From contig CAWFKS010000009.1 of assembly GCA_963816435.1 (NCBI GenBank), positions 248,001 to 312,000 of the forward strand: a stretch of DNA of 64,000 nt, given 5' to 3'. The position numbers were made by a program, and so were the translations under genes. Position 1 is the stretch's first letter. Each line of letters starts with the position of its first letter. Under the pieces are notes generated by a model. It did not search any database and was not told the origin of the DNA. It saw nothing but the letters and a program-made list of their open reading frames with translations. Below, one piece after another: positions 1 through 7,415 of this stretch. The DNA comes from CAWFKS01 sp963816435 (lineage in GTDB: Bacteria > Pseudomonadota > Alphaproteobacteria > Rhizobiales > Rhizobiaceae).

Positions 1-42
1 GCCGATACCGCCGCCAACCAGAAGGCCAAGAAGGCGGCCTGA
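1..42 (+). CDS. C-terminal end of an unidentified protein (partial)
   Basis: Only the last 13 codons and a TGA stop are inside the window, reading ADTAANQKAKKAA. The tail is rich in Ala and Lys, which is common at the ends of many bacterial proteins and does not identify a family. The reading frame is supported by the stop being followed within 30 bases by a hairpin with a T run that looks like its terminator. No function can be assigned. Confidence 0.5.
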   Translation, partial: ADTAANQKAKKAA

Positions 43-68
43 CGTCCTCACGCAACGGCTCATGCACT

Positions 69-101
69 CGACCGGGTTGCCCTGCGCGGCCCGGTCGTTT
101 T
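69..101 (+). terminator. Rho-independent terminator candidate
   Basis: CGACCGGG (69-76) pairs with CCCGGTCG (90-97) as a perfect 8-bp stem around a 13-base loop and is followed by TTTT. It lies between the end of the leftmost partial gene and the end of the opposing mntH gene, where a terminator is expected. Confidence 0.55.
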
Positions 102-115
102 CGTTGGCGAGGGTC

Positions 116-1470
116 TCAGCCGAAGACGGTGTCGTAGAGCAGCTTGAAGTTCAGCACGAGGATCAGCGCCGCGATCGCCCATGACAGCCAGGCCACGGGC
201 CGCGAGATCGTGAAGCTGCCCATCTTGTCGCGGTCGGAGACGAAGCGCACCAGCGGGATGACGGCGAAGGGAAGCTGCATCGACAGCACCACCTGGCTGA
301 GCACCAGAAGCTCGGCCGTGCCGCGCTCGCCGTAGATCGCCGTCACCACGATCACCGGGATGATGGCGATGCCGCGCGTCAGCAGCCGCCGCGCCCAGTT
401 GGGGATCCTCAGCCGCAGGAACCCTTCCATGACGATCTGGCCGGCGAGCGTCGCCGTCACCGTCGAGTTGAGGCCGGAGGCCAGCAGCGCCACGGCGAAA
501 AGCGTCGAGGCGATGCCCAGCCCCAGCAGCGGCGACAGCAGCTCGTAGGCCTGGCTGATCTCGGCGACCTCGTGATGGCCGCTGGTGTGGAAGACGGCGG
601 CCGCCACGATCAGGATCGCCGCGTTGATGAACAGCGCCATCATCAGCGCGATGGTGGAATCGGTCGTCGCCCACTTGATCGCGTCGCGCCTGCCCCTCCT
701 CGTTGCGCTCGTAGGCGCGCGTCTGCACGATCGAGGAATGCAGGTAGAGATTGTGCGGCATCACCGTGGCGCCGATGATGCCGATGGCGATGTAGAGCAT
801 CGTCGGGTTGGTGACGATCTCGGTCTTCGGCAGGAAACCTTCGAGCACCGCCGCAACCGGCGGCGCGGCGGCCACGATCTGCACCAGGAAGCAGATCGCG
901 ATCACGCTCAGAAGCGCGATGACGAACGCCTCGAGGAAGCGGAAGCCCCGGTTCATCAGCAGAAGCAGCAGGAACACGTCGAGCGCGGTGATCAGCGCGC
1001 CCCAGATCAGCGGGATGCCGAACAGAAGCTGCAGCGCGATCGCGGTGCCGATCACCTCCGCCAGATCGGTGGCGATGATGGCGAGTTCGCAGGCGATCCA
1101 CAGCCCGTAATTGACGATCGGCGGATAGTGGTCGCGGCAGGCCTGCGCGAGGTCGCGGCCGGTGGCGATGCCGAGGCGCGCGGCATGCGCCTGCAACAGG
1201 ATCGCCATGAGGTTGGAAAGCAGGATGACGGCCAGCAGCGTGTAGCCGAACTGCGCCCCGCCGGCGAGGTCGGTCGCCCAGTTGCCCGGGTCCATGTAGC
1301 CGACCGAGACCATGTAGCCCGGGCCCGACGAAGGCGAGCAGCCGCCTGAACCAGACGCCGCCCTTGGGCACGCTGACCGTGGCGTTGACCTCGCCCAGAC
1401 TCGCCTGCGGTTCCGACCCCGTGAAGCGCCACGCGCGGGGCGCGGCGACTGCGGCATCAGCATCGGACAT
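116..1470 (-). CDS. mntH: Nramp-family Mn(II)/Fe(II) transporter MntH, frameshifted in this sequence
   Basis: Proton-coupled divalent metal importer of the inner membrane. The Nramp hallmarks DPGNWATD (first helix) and MPHNLYLHS (helix 6) are both present, with about eleven hydrophobic segments. The start is ATG at 1470, preceded by AAGG; the N-terminus reads MSDADAAVAAP. The chain is split over three frames: removing one G from the GGG run near 1320 joins VGPG to YMVSVGYMDPGN, and removing one G from the GGGG run near 695 joins ERNEEG to RRDAIKWATTDS, giving one uninterrupted protein of normal length. Two single-base homopolymer insertions in an otherwise intact gene suggest sequencing error rather than decay. 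The divergent neighbour is an MntR-type regulator, which supports manganese as the substrate. Confidence 0.9.
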
Positions 1471-1530
1471 GGATTGCCTTTTTGGGTGGTCCTGCATGGT
1501 TCAGGGAGCCAATCTAAGCCACGCGTCAAC

Positions 1531-1560
1531 ATTATGCAATAGGCTATCTTTCATTGTGCG
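1531..1560. promoter_or_regulatory. AT-rich mntH promoter region with a short dyad, possible MntR site
   Basis: Within the 250-base gap between the divergent mntH and mntR starts, this patch is clearly richer in A/T than its surroundings and contains ATAGGCTAT (1539-1547), a perfect 4+1+4 inverted repeat that resembles the core of known MntR boxes (ATAGC...GCTAT). It lies about 70 bases upstream of the mntH start codon. This is a pattern match by eye; binding is not shown. Confidence 0.35.
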
Positions 1561-1720
1561 GACTGTCCGTGATGCCGGCCTCGTCCCGATCAACGGCCGA
1601 ATGCCCGCCGCGTTGCAATCGGGCGTCCGCAGACATAGACAGTCTTGCACAAACAAAGCTTACGCAATGAATCTTCGGCCGGCCGAAAGGCGCCTCGGCC
1701 GCCAGCGTAGGGAGGACCCC

Positions 1721-2176
1721 GTGGCCAAGCGAGAACGCCCGGTTCCGCGCGAGGAGCCGCTGCCGGATGCCGAGATCCACTCCGAAGGTTTCCGCCAGAC
1801 GCGCGAGGCGCGCCGAAGCGCCATCGTGGAGGACTATGTCGAGCTGATCGCCGACCTGATCGAGGACGGCAACGAGGCGCGCCAGGTCGACATCGCCGCG
1901 CGGCTCGGCGTGTCGCAGCCGACGGTGGCCAAGATGCTGGCCCGCCTGTCGGCCGACGGACTGGTGACGCGCAAGCGCTATCGCGGCGTGTTCCTGACCG
2001 AGGCCGGCCGCAAGGTCGCCGACGACAGCCGGTTGCGCCACCAGACGGTCGAGGCCTTCCTGCGCGCGCTCGGCGTCAGCGCGGAGACGGCGCGCATCGA
2101 CGCCGAGGGCATCGAGCACCATGTGAGCACCGAGACGCTGGAGGCGTTCCGCCAGTTCATCGCCGACCGCCGCTGA
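1721..2176 (+). CDS. mntR: Manganese-responsive DtxR/MntR-type transcriptional regulator
   Basis: Metal-sensing repressor expected to control mntH. About 151 aa. An N-terminal winged helix-turn-helix is visible (RQVDIAARLGVSQPTVAKML, about residues 53-72), followed by the wing (DGLVTRKRYRGVFLTEAGRK) and a helical dimerisation/metal domain containing DAEGIEHHVS, with the acidic and His residues used for Mn(II) in this family. I chose GTG at 1721 because GGAGGA sits five bases ahead; an in-frame ATG at 1667 would add 18 residues but has no clear ribosome site. It is transcribed away from mntH, the usual arrangement for this pair. Confidence 0.88.
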   Translation: MAKRERPVPREEPLPDAEIHSEGFRQTREARRSAIVEDYVELIADLIEDGNEARQVDIAARLGVSQPTVAKMLARLSADGLVTRKRYRGVFLTEAGRKVADDSRLRHQTVEAFLRALGVSAETARIDAEGIEHHVSTETLEAFRQFIADRR

Positions 2177-2204
2177 CCGGCGGCGCCGCAAGGGAGACTA
2201 CGAC

Positions 2205-2892
2205 ATGGCAATCGCACTGATCGTCGGCGTCGGAGACGGGCTGTCCGCCTCGCTCGCCAGAAAACTCTCCGCCAAGGGCTACCGGCCGGTGCTCGCCGCC
2301 CGCGACGGCGGCAAGCTGGAAAAGCTCGCCGCCGAGACGAACGGGTTCAATCTTTCCTGCGACGCGTCCAGGCCGCGAGGATGTCGGCCGCCTGTTCGAG
2401 GAAGTCGACGGTTTCGGCGAGCCGCTGGAGGTGATGATCTACAACCCCTCCTCGCGCGTGCGCGGCCCGTTCGTCGAGATCGATCCCGACGCCGTTCAGC
2501 AGGCACTGCAGGTCACCGCCTACGGCGCCTTCCTGTGCGCCCAGCAGGCGGCACGGCGGATGCTGGACGCAGGCAAGGGCACGATCCTGTTCACCGGCGC
2601 GTCCGCCGGCGTGAAGGGCTTTCCGCAGTCGGCCTCCTTCGCCATGGGCAAGTTCGCGCTGCGCGGGCTGGCGCAGTCGCTGGCGCGCGAGCTGCACCCG
2701 AAGGGCATCCACATCGGCCACGTCGTCATCGACGGCGCCATCCGCAATCCCGGCCGCAGCGAGCCGCCAGACAGGCCGGATTCCATGCTCGATCCCGACG
2801 CCATCGCCGAGACCTACATGCAGCTCATCGACCAGGACCGCAGCGCCTGGGCCTGGGAGATCGAGGTGAGGCCCTGGGTGGAGAAGTTCTAG
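2205..2892 (+). CDS. Short-chain dehydrogenase/reductase, frameshifted; active-site Tyr replaced by Phe
   Basis: Rossmann-fold oxidoreductase of about 230 aa; substrate unknown. The N-terminal nucleotide loop GVGDGLSASLARKL is in one frame; after a break near 2370 the rest continues in another frame from EDVGRLFEEVDG through MIYNPSSRVRGPF, GTILFTGASAGVKG and SASFAMGKFALRG to the end EVRPWVEKF. The position of the classical YxxxK catalytic pair reads FAMGK, so Lys is kept and Tyr is Phe. Some Hyphomicrobiales homologues, as I recall them, carry this Phe too, which would make it a subfamily trait. AAGGGAGACTACGAC precedes the ATG at 2205. The gene ends against the convergent TetR gene. Confidence 0.75.
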
Positions 2893-3473
2893 CTTCGGGC
2901 CTGACGTTCGGCGCCGCCGACAACAGGTCCTGAAGCTCGGCGAAGGCGCGATCGATGTGCGCGTCGAGCCGGCGACGAGGAGTCGGCGAACCAGACGCGA
3001 ACGCGTGGCCGAGCGCGGCAGAGGCGGTTACGGCGGCCAAATTGGCGCGGCGAGGTTCGACGCCCCTTCGCACCAACGCCGCCGCCAGGGCGCGGGTGAT
3101 GGCGACATGCTTGGCGACTTCGCGCTCCTGCAGCAGCGGGGTGCGCGCAATGATGCGCTGGCGCGGCTCGGAGATACGGGCGATTGGCCTCGAGCATCTC
3201 GGTGACGGACGCGAAGGCCAGCCGCAGCGTCTTCATCGGCGGCAGGTCCGCCGGCGCCTTCTCGATGGCCTCGGTGAGCGCCGCCTCCAGAATGTTTTGC
3301 CCTTCGAACAGAACCTCGCGCTTGTCGGGGAAATGCCGGAAGAACGTGCGCTCCGTGACGCCCGCTCGCGCCGCGATCTGGGCGGCGGTGGTCTGGTCGA
3401 AACCGTCGCGGGCAAACAGCTCTAGGGCGGCCTTGCGGAGGCGATTGCGGGCATCTTCGGCGTTGCGCGGCAT
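2889..3473 (-). CDS. TetR-family repressor, frameshifted
   Basis: The N-terminal TetR helix-turn-helix is intact: NRLRKAALELFARDGFDQTT then IAARAGVTERTFFRHFPDKR. The effector domain breaks near 3175: deleting one T there converts EANRPYLRAAP to EANRPISEPRQRIIARTPLLQ and continues as a normal TetR C-terminus (LVRRGVEPRRANLAAV, ALGHAFAS, LDAHIDRAFAELQDLL) in a second frame. The exact stop is uncertain because of the frame change; TAG at 2889 is used here. It is divergent from the epimerase-like gene at 3554, and two copies of one palindrome lie between the starts, so it probably represses itself and that gene. Confidence 0.75.
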   Translation of the reverse strand: MPRNAEDARNRLRKAALELFARDGFDQTTAAQIAARAGVTERTFFRHFPDKREVLFEGQNILEAALTEAIEKAPADLPPMKTLRLAFASVTEMLEANRPYLRAAPAHHCAHPAAAGARSRQACRHHPRPGGGVGAKGRRTSPRQFGRRNRLCRARPRVRVWFADSSSPARRAHRSRLRRASGPVVGGAERQARS

Positions 3474-3493
3474 TTTGCGACTATAGGGGTATT

Positions 3494-3535
3494 GTCAGCG
3501 ACTGTCACTACGGCCTATATGTCAGTCACTGACAT
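3494..3535. promoter_or_regulatory. Twin palindromic operators for the adjacent TetR repressor
   Basis: ATGTCAGTCACTGACAT (3519-3535) is a perfect 7+3+7 inverted repeat. A second copy, GTCAGCGACTGTC (3494-3506), repeats the 13-base core with one mismatch in the arms, exactly 27 bases upstream. Both lie in the 80-base gap between the divergent TetR and epimerase-like genes, the expected place for operators. Confidence 0.7.
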
Positions 3536-3553
3536 TACCGAAGGAACATCGTC

Positions 3554-4441
3554 ATGCATGTATTCGTCACGGGTGGCACCGGTCTCATCGGCTCGGCCGT
3601 CGTTGCCGAGCTTGCTCGGCAAGCGGCCACACGGTCCTGGCGCTCGCGCGCTCGGATGCCTCGGCGGCAGGCCGCGGAGGCCGCCGGCGCCACGCCGCTG
3701 CGCGGCTCGCTTGCCGACCTCGACGTCCTGCGCGCGGGCGCGGCCCAGGCCGAGGGCGTGATCCATCTGGCTTTCGCAAACGATTTCAGCAGCGCCGAGG
3801 CGCTGCAGAACGCGGTCGCAGAGGAAAGCGCGGCGCTGACTGACACTCGGCGAGGCGCTGGTCGGCAGCGGCCGGCCGCTCGTCACCGTCGCGGGCACGC
3901 CGAGCGTGCCGGGCCGCCCCTCCACCGAGGCGGACCCGTTGAACACCGACGGCCCGGTCGGCGGCCGGGGCCGCGCGGTCATGTCGGTGCTGGAACTCGC
4001 ACCGCGCGGCGTCCGCGCATCGGCGATCAGGTTGCCGCGCACGGTCCACAACAACGGCACAGGCGGCTTCGCCGGCCTGTTGACGAACATCGCCCGCCAG
4101 AGCGGCGTCTCCGGCTATCCGGGCGAAGGCGACCAGCGCTGGCCAGCCGTGCACGCGCTCGACGCGGCGGTGCTTTTTCGGCATCGCGCTCGAGCGGGCG
4201 GAGGCCGGCACCTCTTGGCATGCCGTCGCCGACGAAGGCGACATGGTGCGCGAGATCGCATCGGTTATCGGCAGACGGCTCGGACTGCCGGTCGACGTCG
4301 CTGCCGGTCGAAAGCTACGGTCCGCTGGGTGCGATCTTCGCGGCCGACCAGCCCGCCTCCAGCGCCTACACGCGAAAAGCCCTCGGCTGGGAACCGAAGC
4401 ATCCGAGCCTGCTGGAGGATCTGGAGAACATCCAGCCCTAG
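3554..4441 (+). CDS. NAD(P)-binding epimerase/NmrA-like oxidoreductase, several frameshifts
   Basis: Atypical/extended SDR of about 290 aa. The N-terminal glycine motif MHVFVTGGTGLIGSAVV is clear, followed by ALARSDASA, ATPLRGSLADLDVL and GVIHLAFANDFS. Later blocks appear in other frames: LVTVAGTPSVPGRPSTE, LPRTVHNNGTGGFAGLL, YPGEGDQRWPAVHALDAA, then HAVADEGDMVREIASVIGRR and finally YTRKALGWEPKHPSLLEDLE. Breaks fall near 3622, 3664, 3843, 4180 and 4305. Homologues are stand-alone oxidoreductases of unknown substrate usually paired with a TetR regulator, as here. The density of breaks is the highest in the window, so a real pseudogene is possible, although neighbouring genes show isolated homopolymer errors of the same type. 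Confidence 0.7.
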   Translation: MHVFVTGGTGLIGSAVVAELARQAATRSWRSRARMPRRQAAEAAGATPLRGSLADLDVLRAGAAQAEGVIHLAFANDFSSAEALQNAVAEESAALTDTRRGAGRQRPAARHRRGHAERAGPPLHRGGPVEHRRPGRRPGPRGHVGAGTRTARRPRIGDQVAAHGPQQRHRRLRRPVDEHRPPERRLRLSGRRRPALASRARARRGGAFSASRSSGRRPAPLGMPSPTKATWCARSHRLSADGSDCRSTSLPVESYGPLGAIFAADQPASSAYTRKALGWEPKHPSLLEDLENIQP

Positions 4442-4524
4442 CGAGGACCAGCCCTAGGAATTGTCACGGCACTTGCGCTCAACCCGCCGGCGCGAAAAGA
4501 TCACGCCCGGGAGGAGACGACAAA

Positions 4525-5463
4525 ATGCCGTTCGACGATCGCGAGACGCTGGACGCGCCAACGGGCGCCTCCCTGAACCTGTACGTTCGCCGCGCCGAGG
4601 GCGAAGCGCATGGCGTCGTGCAGGTCAACCACGGACTTGCCGAACATGCCGCACGCTATGCCGGTTTCGCCGATTTCCTCGCCGCGCGCGGCTTCCACAC
4701 CTACGCGCACGACCATCGCGGCCACGGCGCCACGACCGCGCCAGACGCGCCGCCGCGGGTTTTCGCCAAGGACAGCGGCGCCGAAAAGGTGCTGGACGAC
4801 GTCGCCGCCGTCCACGACAGGATCGCGCAAGAGCATCCCGGCCTGCCGGTCGTCGTCTTCGGCCACTCGATGGGCGGGCTGGTGGCGCTCGACTTCGTGC
4901 TGAAAAACCCGCGCCGCGCCGCCGCCGTCGCGATCTGGAACGCCAATTTCTCGGCCGGCGCGGCCGGCCGGCTGGCCAAGGCGCTGCTCGCCTGGGAGCG
5001 TTTCCGGCTCGGCTCGGACGCCACCTCGCGGTTGCTGCCGAAACTGACCTTCCAGGCATGGGCGAAGCAGATCCCGGACCGGCGCACCGAGTTCGACTGG
5101 CTGTCGCGGGAGCCGGCCGAGGTCGACGCCTACATCGCCGATCCACTGTGCGGCTGGGATGCCTCGGTGTCGATGTGGAGCGACGTGTTCGACCTGATCT
5201 TCCTCGGCGCGGACGACCGGAACTTCGCCGACGTGCCGCGCGACCTGCCGGTCCAGATCGTCGGCGGCGAGCAGGACCCCTCGACGGGCGGCGGCAAGGC
5301 GCAGAAGGACCTCGCCGCGCGAATGCGCCGGATGGGCTTTTCGAATCTCGTTTCAACGGTTTATCCGCAAACCCGGCACGAATCCCTCAACGAGGTGAAC
5401 CGCGAGGAGGTCATGCAGGATTTCGGCCGCTGGTTGGATGAGGTGGTGGCGAGCAGAGCGTAG
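4525..5463 (+). CDS. Alpha/beta hydrolase, monoacylglycerol lipase/lysophospholipase type
   Basis: Cytoplasmic serine hydrolase of 312 aa, in the family that includes PldB and monoglyceride lipases. Visible features are the oxyanion strand VNHGLAEHAARYAGFAD, the HDHRGHG turn, the nucleophile elbow FGHSMGGLVAL (Ser about 114), an acid candidate in VGGEQDP, and the terminal His in PQTRHESLNE. The ATG at 4525 follows GGGAGGAGACGACAAA, a strong ribosome site. Substrate is predicted from the family only. It stands alone, 78 bases before a toxin-antitoxin module. Confidence 0.85.
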   Translation: MPFDDRETLDAPTGASLNLYVRRAEGEAHGVVQVNHGLAEHAARYAGFADFLAARGFHTYAHDHRGHGATTAPDAPPRVFAKDSGAEKVLDDVAAVHDRIAQEHPGLPVVVFGHSMGGLVALDFVLKNPRRAAAVAIWNANFSAGAAGRLAKALLAWERFRLGSDATSRLLPKLTFQAWAKQIPDRRTEFDWLSREPAEVDAYIADPLCGWDASVSMWSDVFDLIFLGADDRNFADVPRDLPVQIVGGEQDPSTGGGKAQKDLAARMRRMGFSNLVSTVYPQTRHESLNEVNREEVMQDFGRWLDEVVASRA

Positions 5464-5507
5464 GTGGATGTGGCAGATCGCTGGCGACAATGCAGGGCGG
5501 ATGCTAT

Positions 5508-5528
5508 ATGACCATCTCGATGACCATC
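5508..5528. promoter_or_regulatory. Direct-repeat operator candidate upstream of Phd/VapC module
   Basis: ATGACCATC occurs twice with a 3-base spacer (5508-5516 and 5520-5528), ending 13 bases before the antitoxin start. Antitoxins of this type autoregulate from short repeats at such positions. The assignment is by location and repetition only. Confidence 0.4.
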
Positions 5529-5541
5529 AGGAACGCATGCG

Positions 5542-5781
5542 ATGGCTGACATGAGCGTGGCGCAGGCAAAGGCGCACCTGAGCGAGCTCCTCGACCGCGT
5601 CGAGGCCGGGGAAACAGTGACGATCACCAGGCGCGGACGTCCCGTGGCGAGGCTTACCGGTCTGGTCGCGCCCAAGAAGCCCATCGATTTCGAAGCTCTG
5701 CGGAAGTTCCGGGAAACACAGCCCGTCTCCGATCGGTCGGCCGCAGACATCGTTCGCGAGATGCGCGATGAATTGTACTGA
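5542..5781 (+). CDS. Phd/YefM-family antitoxin
   Basis: 79-aa antitoxin expected to bind both DNA and the PIN toxin encoded next. The N-terminal Phd fold is recognisable: MSVAQAKAHLSELLDRVEAG, then ETVTITRRGRPVARLTG. The C-terminus (FRETQPVSDRSAADIVREMR) would be the toxin-binding segment. The toxin gene begins nine bases after the stop. The protein is similar in its core to the second antitoxin of the window at 17202. Confidence 0.88.
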   Translation: MADMSVAQAKAHLSELLDRVEAGETVTITRRGRPVARLTGLVAPKKPIDFEALRKFRETQPVSDRSAADIVREMRDELY

Positions 5782-5790
5782 ACGCGCCGG

Positions 5791-6231
5791 ATGAATTATT
5801 TCGACGCTTCGTACCTCATCCCGCTGGTCAAACGTGAGACGCTGAGCGAGAAGGTCGCGGCCTTCACCGAAACGATCGCGGCCGGCAAGTTCGTCACCAG
5901 CTTCTGGACAATTGTGGAATGCCGGTCCGCGCTGGCCCGGGAGGTTAGGATGGAGCGCATCGCGGTTGCCGAATTCAAGAGCTTCGCCCATCATCTCGAT
6001 TCGATCATCGCGGGCAGTTTCCAGGTTGTCCTTCCAGTCGAAGGCGACTTCCGACTGGCCGCCACGATGATTGAACCACCCGAGTCGGGCCTCCGCGCCG
6101 GAGACGCGATGCACCTGGCAATCGCGCGGAGGCTGGGAGCCCGAATCCTCACACTCGACCGCCGAATGGCCGCGGTCGCCAGCCAGCAGGGGATACCTGC
6201 CGGCGTGGGTTTCGACCAGGAAGCAGAATAA
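5791..6231 (+). CDS. vapC: VapC-type PIN-domain toxin (ribonuclease)
   Basis: 146-aa PIN-domain protein, predicted Mg-dependent endoribonuclease neutralised by the preceding antitoxin. Acidic active-site residues are placed as in VapC: NYFDASYLIPL (Asp5), TSFWTIVECRSAL (Glu about 44), GLRAGDAMHLAIARRLGA (Asp about 110) and LTLDRRMAAVA (Asp about 128). The stop TAA shares its last A with the ATG of the CoA-transferase gene (TAATG), so toxin and metabolic genes may be translated in sequence on one message, which is unusual for a toxin-antitoxin pair. Confidence 0.88.
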   Translation: MNYFDASYLIPLVKRETLSEKVAAFTETIAAGKFVTSFWTIVECRSALAREVRMERIAVAEFKSFAHHLDSIIAGSFQVVLPVEGDFRLAATMIEPPESGLRAGDAMHLAIARRLGARILTLDRRMAAVASQQGIPAGVGFDQEAE

Positions 6232-7415
6232 TGTCTCCTCCACCTCTTTCCGGCGTGCGCGTCGTCGAACTGGCCCGCATCTTGGCCGGCCCGTGGGCCG
6301 GCCAGATGCTGGCCGATCTCGGCGCCGACGTCGTCAAGGTCGAAAATCCGAACGGCGGCGACGACACCCGCAAATGGGGACCGCCCTTCGTCATGGGCCA
6401 GGACGGCGAGAATCTGTCGGCCGCCTACTATCACTCGACCAACCGCGGCAAGCGGTCCGTCGCGGTCGACTTCTCTACGGAGGAAGGCGCCCAGACGGTG
6501 CGACGGCTGGCCGCGATCTCCGACGTCCTGATCGAGAACTTCAAGCTCGGCGGCCTGAAGAAATACGGGCTCGACTACGAGAGCCTGAAGAAGATCAATC
6601 CGCGGCTCGTCTACTGCTCGATCACCGGCTTCGGACAGGATGGCCCCTACGCGCCGCGCGCCGGCTACGATTTCATCATCCAGGGCATGTCGGGCATGAT
6701 GTCGATCACCGGCGAGCCCGGCCGCGAGCCGCAGAAGGCCGGCGTCGCGATCTCCGACATCTTCACCGGGCTCTACGCCGTCATCGCCATCCAGGCGGCC
6801 TTGCGGCATGCCGAAAAGACCGGCGAAGGCCAGTTCATCGACATGGCGCTGTTCGACACCCAGATCTCCGTCCTCGGCAACCAGAACCTCAACTACCTGG
6901 TCTCCGGCGTTGCCCCCGTGCAGATGGGCAACGCCCACATGAACATCGCGCCCTACGAGGTGGTGCCGGTGGCCGATGGCCACATCATCCTGGCGGTCGG
7001 GAACGACGGACAGTTCCGCCGCTTCTGCGGGGCCGTCGGGCTCGAAGCCCTGCCCGAAGACGACAAATTCGCCACCAATCCGGCGCGCGTCGAAAACCGG
7101 CGGGAACTGCGCGAGAAGATCGTCGCCGTGACCGAAACGCTGGAGCGCGATCCGCTGCTGAAGAAGCTCGAAGCGGCGTCCGTGCCGGCAAGCCCGATCA
7201 ACAACATCGCGCAGATGTTCGACGACCCGCAGGTGGTCGCGCGCGGCATGCGCATGGACCTCGACGACGCCCACGGCAACGCGCTGCCCTCGGTGCGCGC
7301 GCCGATGGTGATGTCGGCGACGCCGCTGGCCTACGAGCGGCCCTCCCCGAGGTTGGGCGAACATACAGCGCAGGTGCTGGCCGAACTCGAGCAACTTGAA
7401 AAGGCGAAGCGATGA
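6231..7415 (+). CDS. Class III (CaiB/BaiF) CoA-transferase
   Basis: 394-aa enzyme moving CoA between acyl groups through an enzyme-bound aspartyl-CoA. Family features: SGVRVVELARILAGPWAGQM at the N-terminus, GADVVKVENPNGGD, a YDFIIQGMSG segment, and GVAISDIFTGLYA containing the catalytic Asp (about residue 176), followed by GEGQFIDMALFD. Length matches the family. It overlaps the downstream ThDP enzyme by four bases (ATGA), so the two probably act on one pathway. The formyl-CoA transferase/oxalyl-CoA decarboxylase pair of oxalate breakdown has the same two enzyme types, but the partner here does not read like oxalyl-CoA decarboxylase, so the acyl substrate is left open. Confidence 0.88.
   Translation: MSPPPLSGVRVVELARILAGPWAGQMLADLGADVVKVENPNGGDDTRKWGPPFVMGQDGENLSAAYYHSTNRGKRSVAVDFSTEEGAQTVRRLAAISDVLIENFKLGGLKKYGLDYESLKKINPRLVYCSITGFGQDGPYAPRAGYDFIIQGMSGMMSITGEPGREPQKAGVAISDIFTGLYAVIAIQAALRHAEKTGEGQFIDMALFDTQISVLGNQNLNYLVSGVAPVQMGNAHMNIAPYEVVPVADGHIILAVGNDGQFRRFCGAVGLEALPEDDKFATNPARVENRRELREKIVAVTETLERDPLLKKLEAASVPASPINNIAQMFDDPQVVARGMRMDLDDAHGNALPSVRAPMVMSATPLAYERPSPRLGEHTAQVLAELEQLEKAKR

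Noticed and set aside
572..1349. Long open frames on the + strand opposite mntH
   Set aside because: They are Arg/Asp/His-rich shadows typical of high-GC reverse frames and overlap a real gene completely.
116..1470. mntH as a true pseudogene
   Set aside because: Both breaks are repaired by removing one G from a G run and every other part is intact; a read error is simpler. Not proven without reads.
3554..4441. Two or three separate small genes in this interval
   Set aside because: The pieces are successive blocks of one epimerase-like fold in order; no independent start and ribosome site supports them as separate genes.
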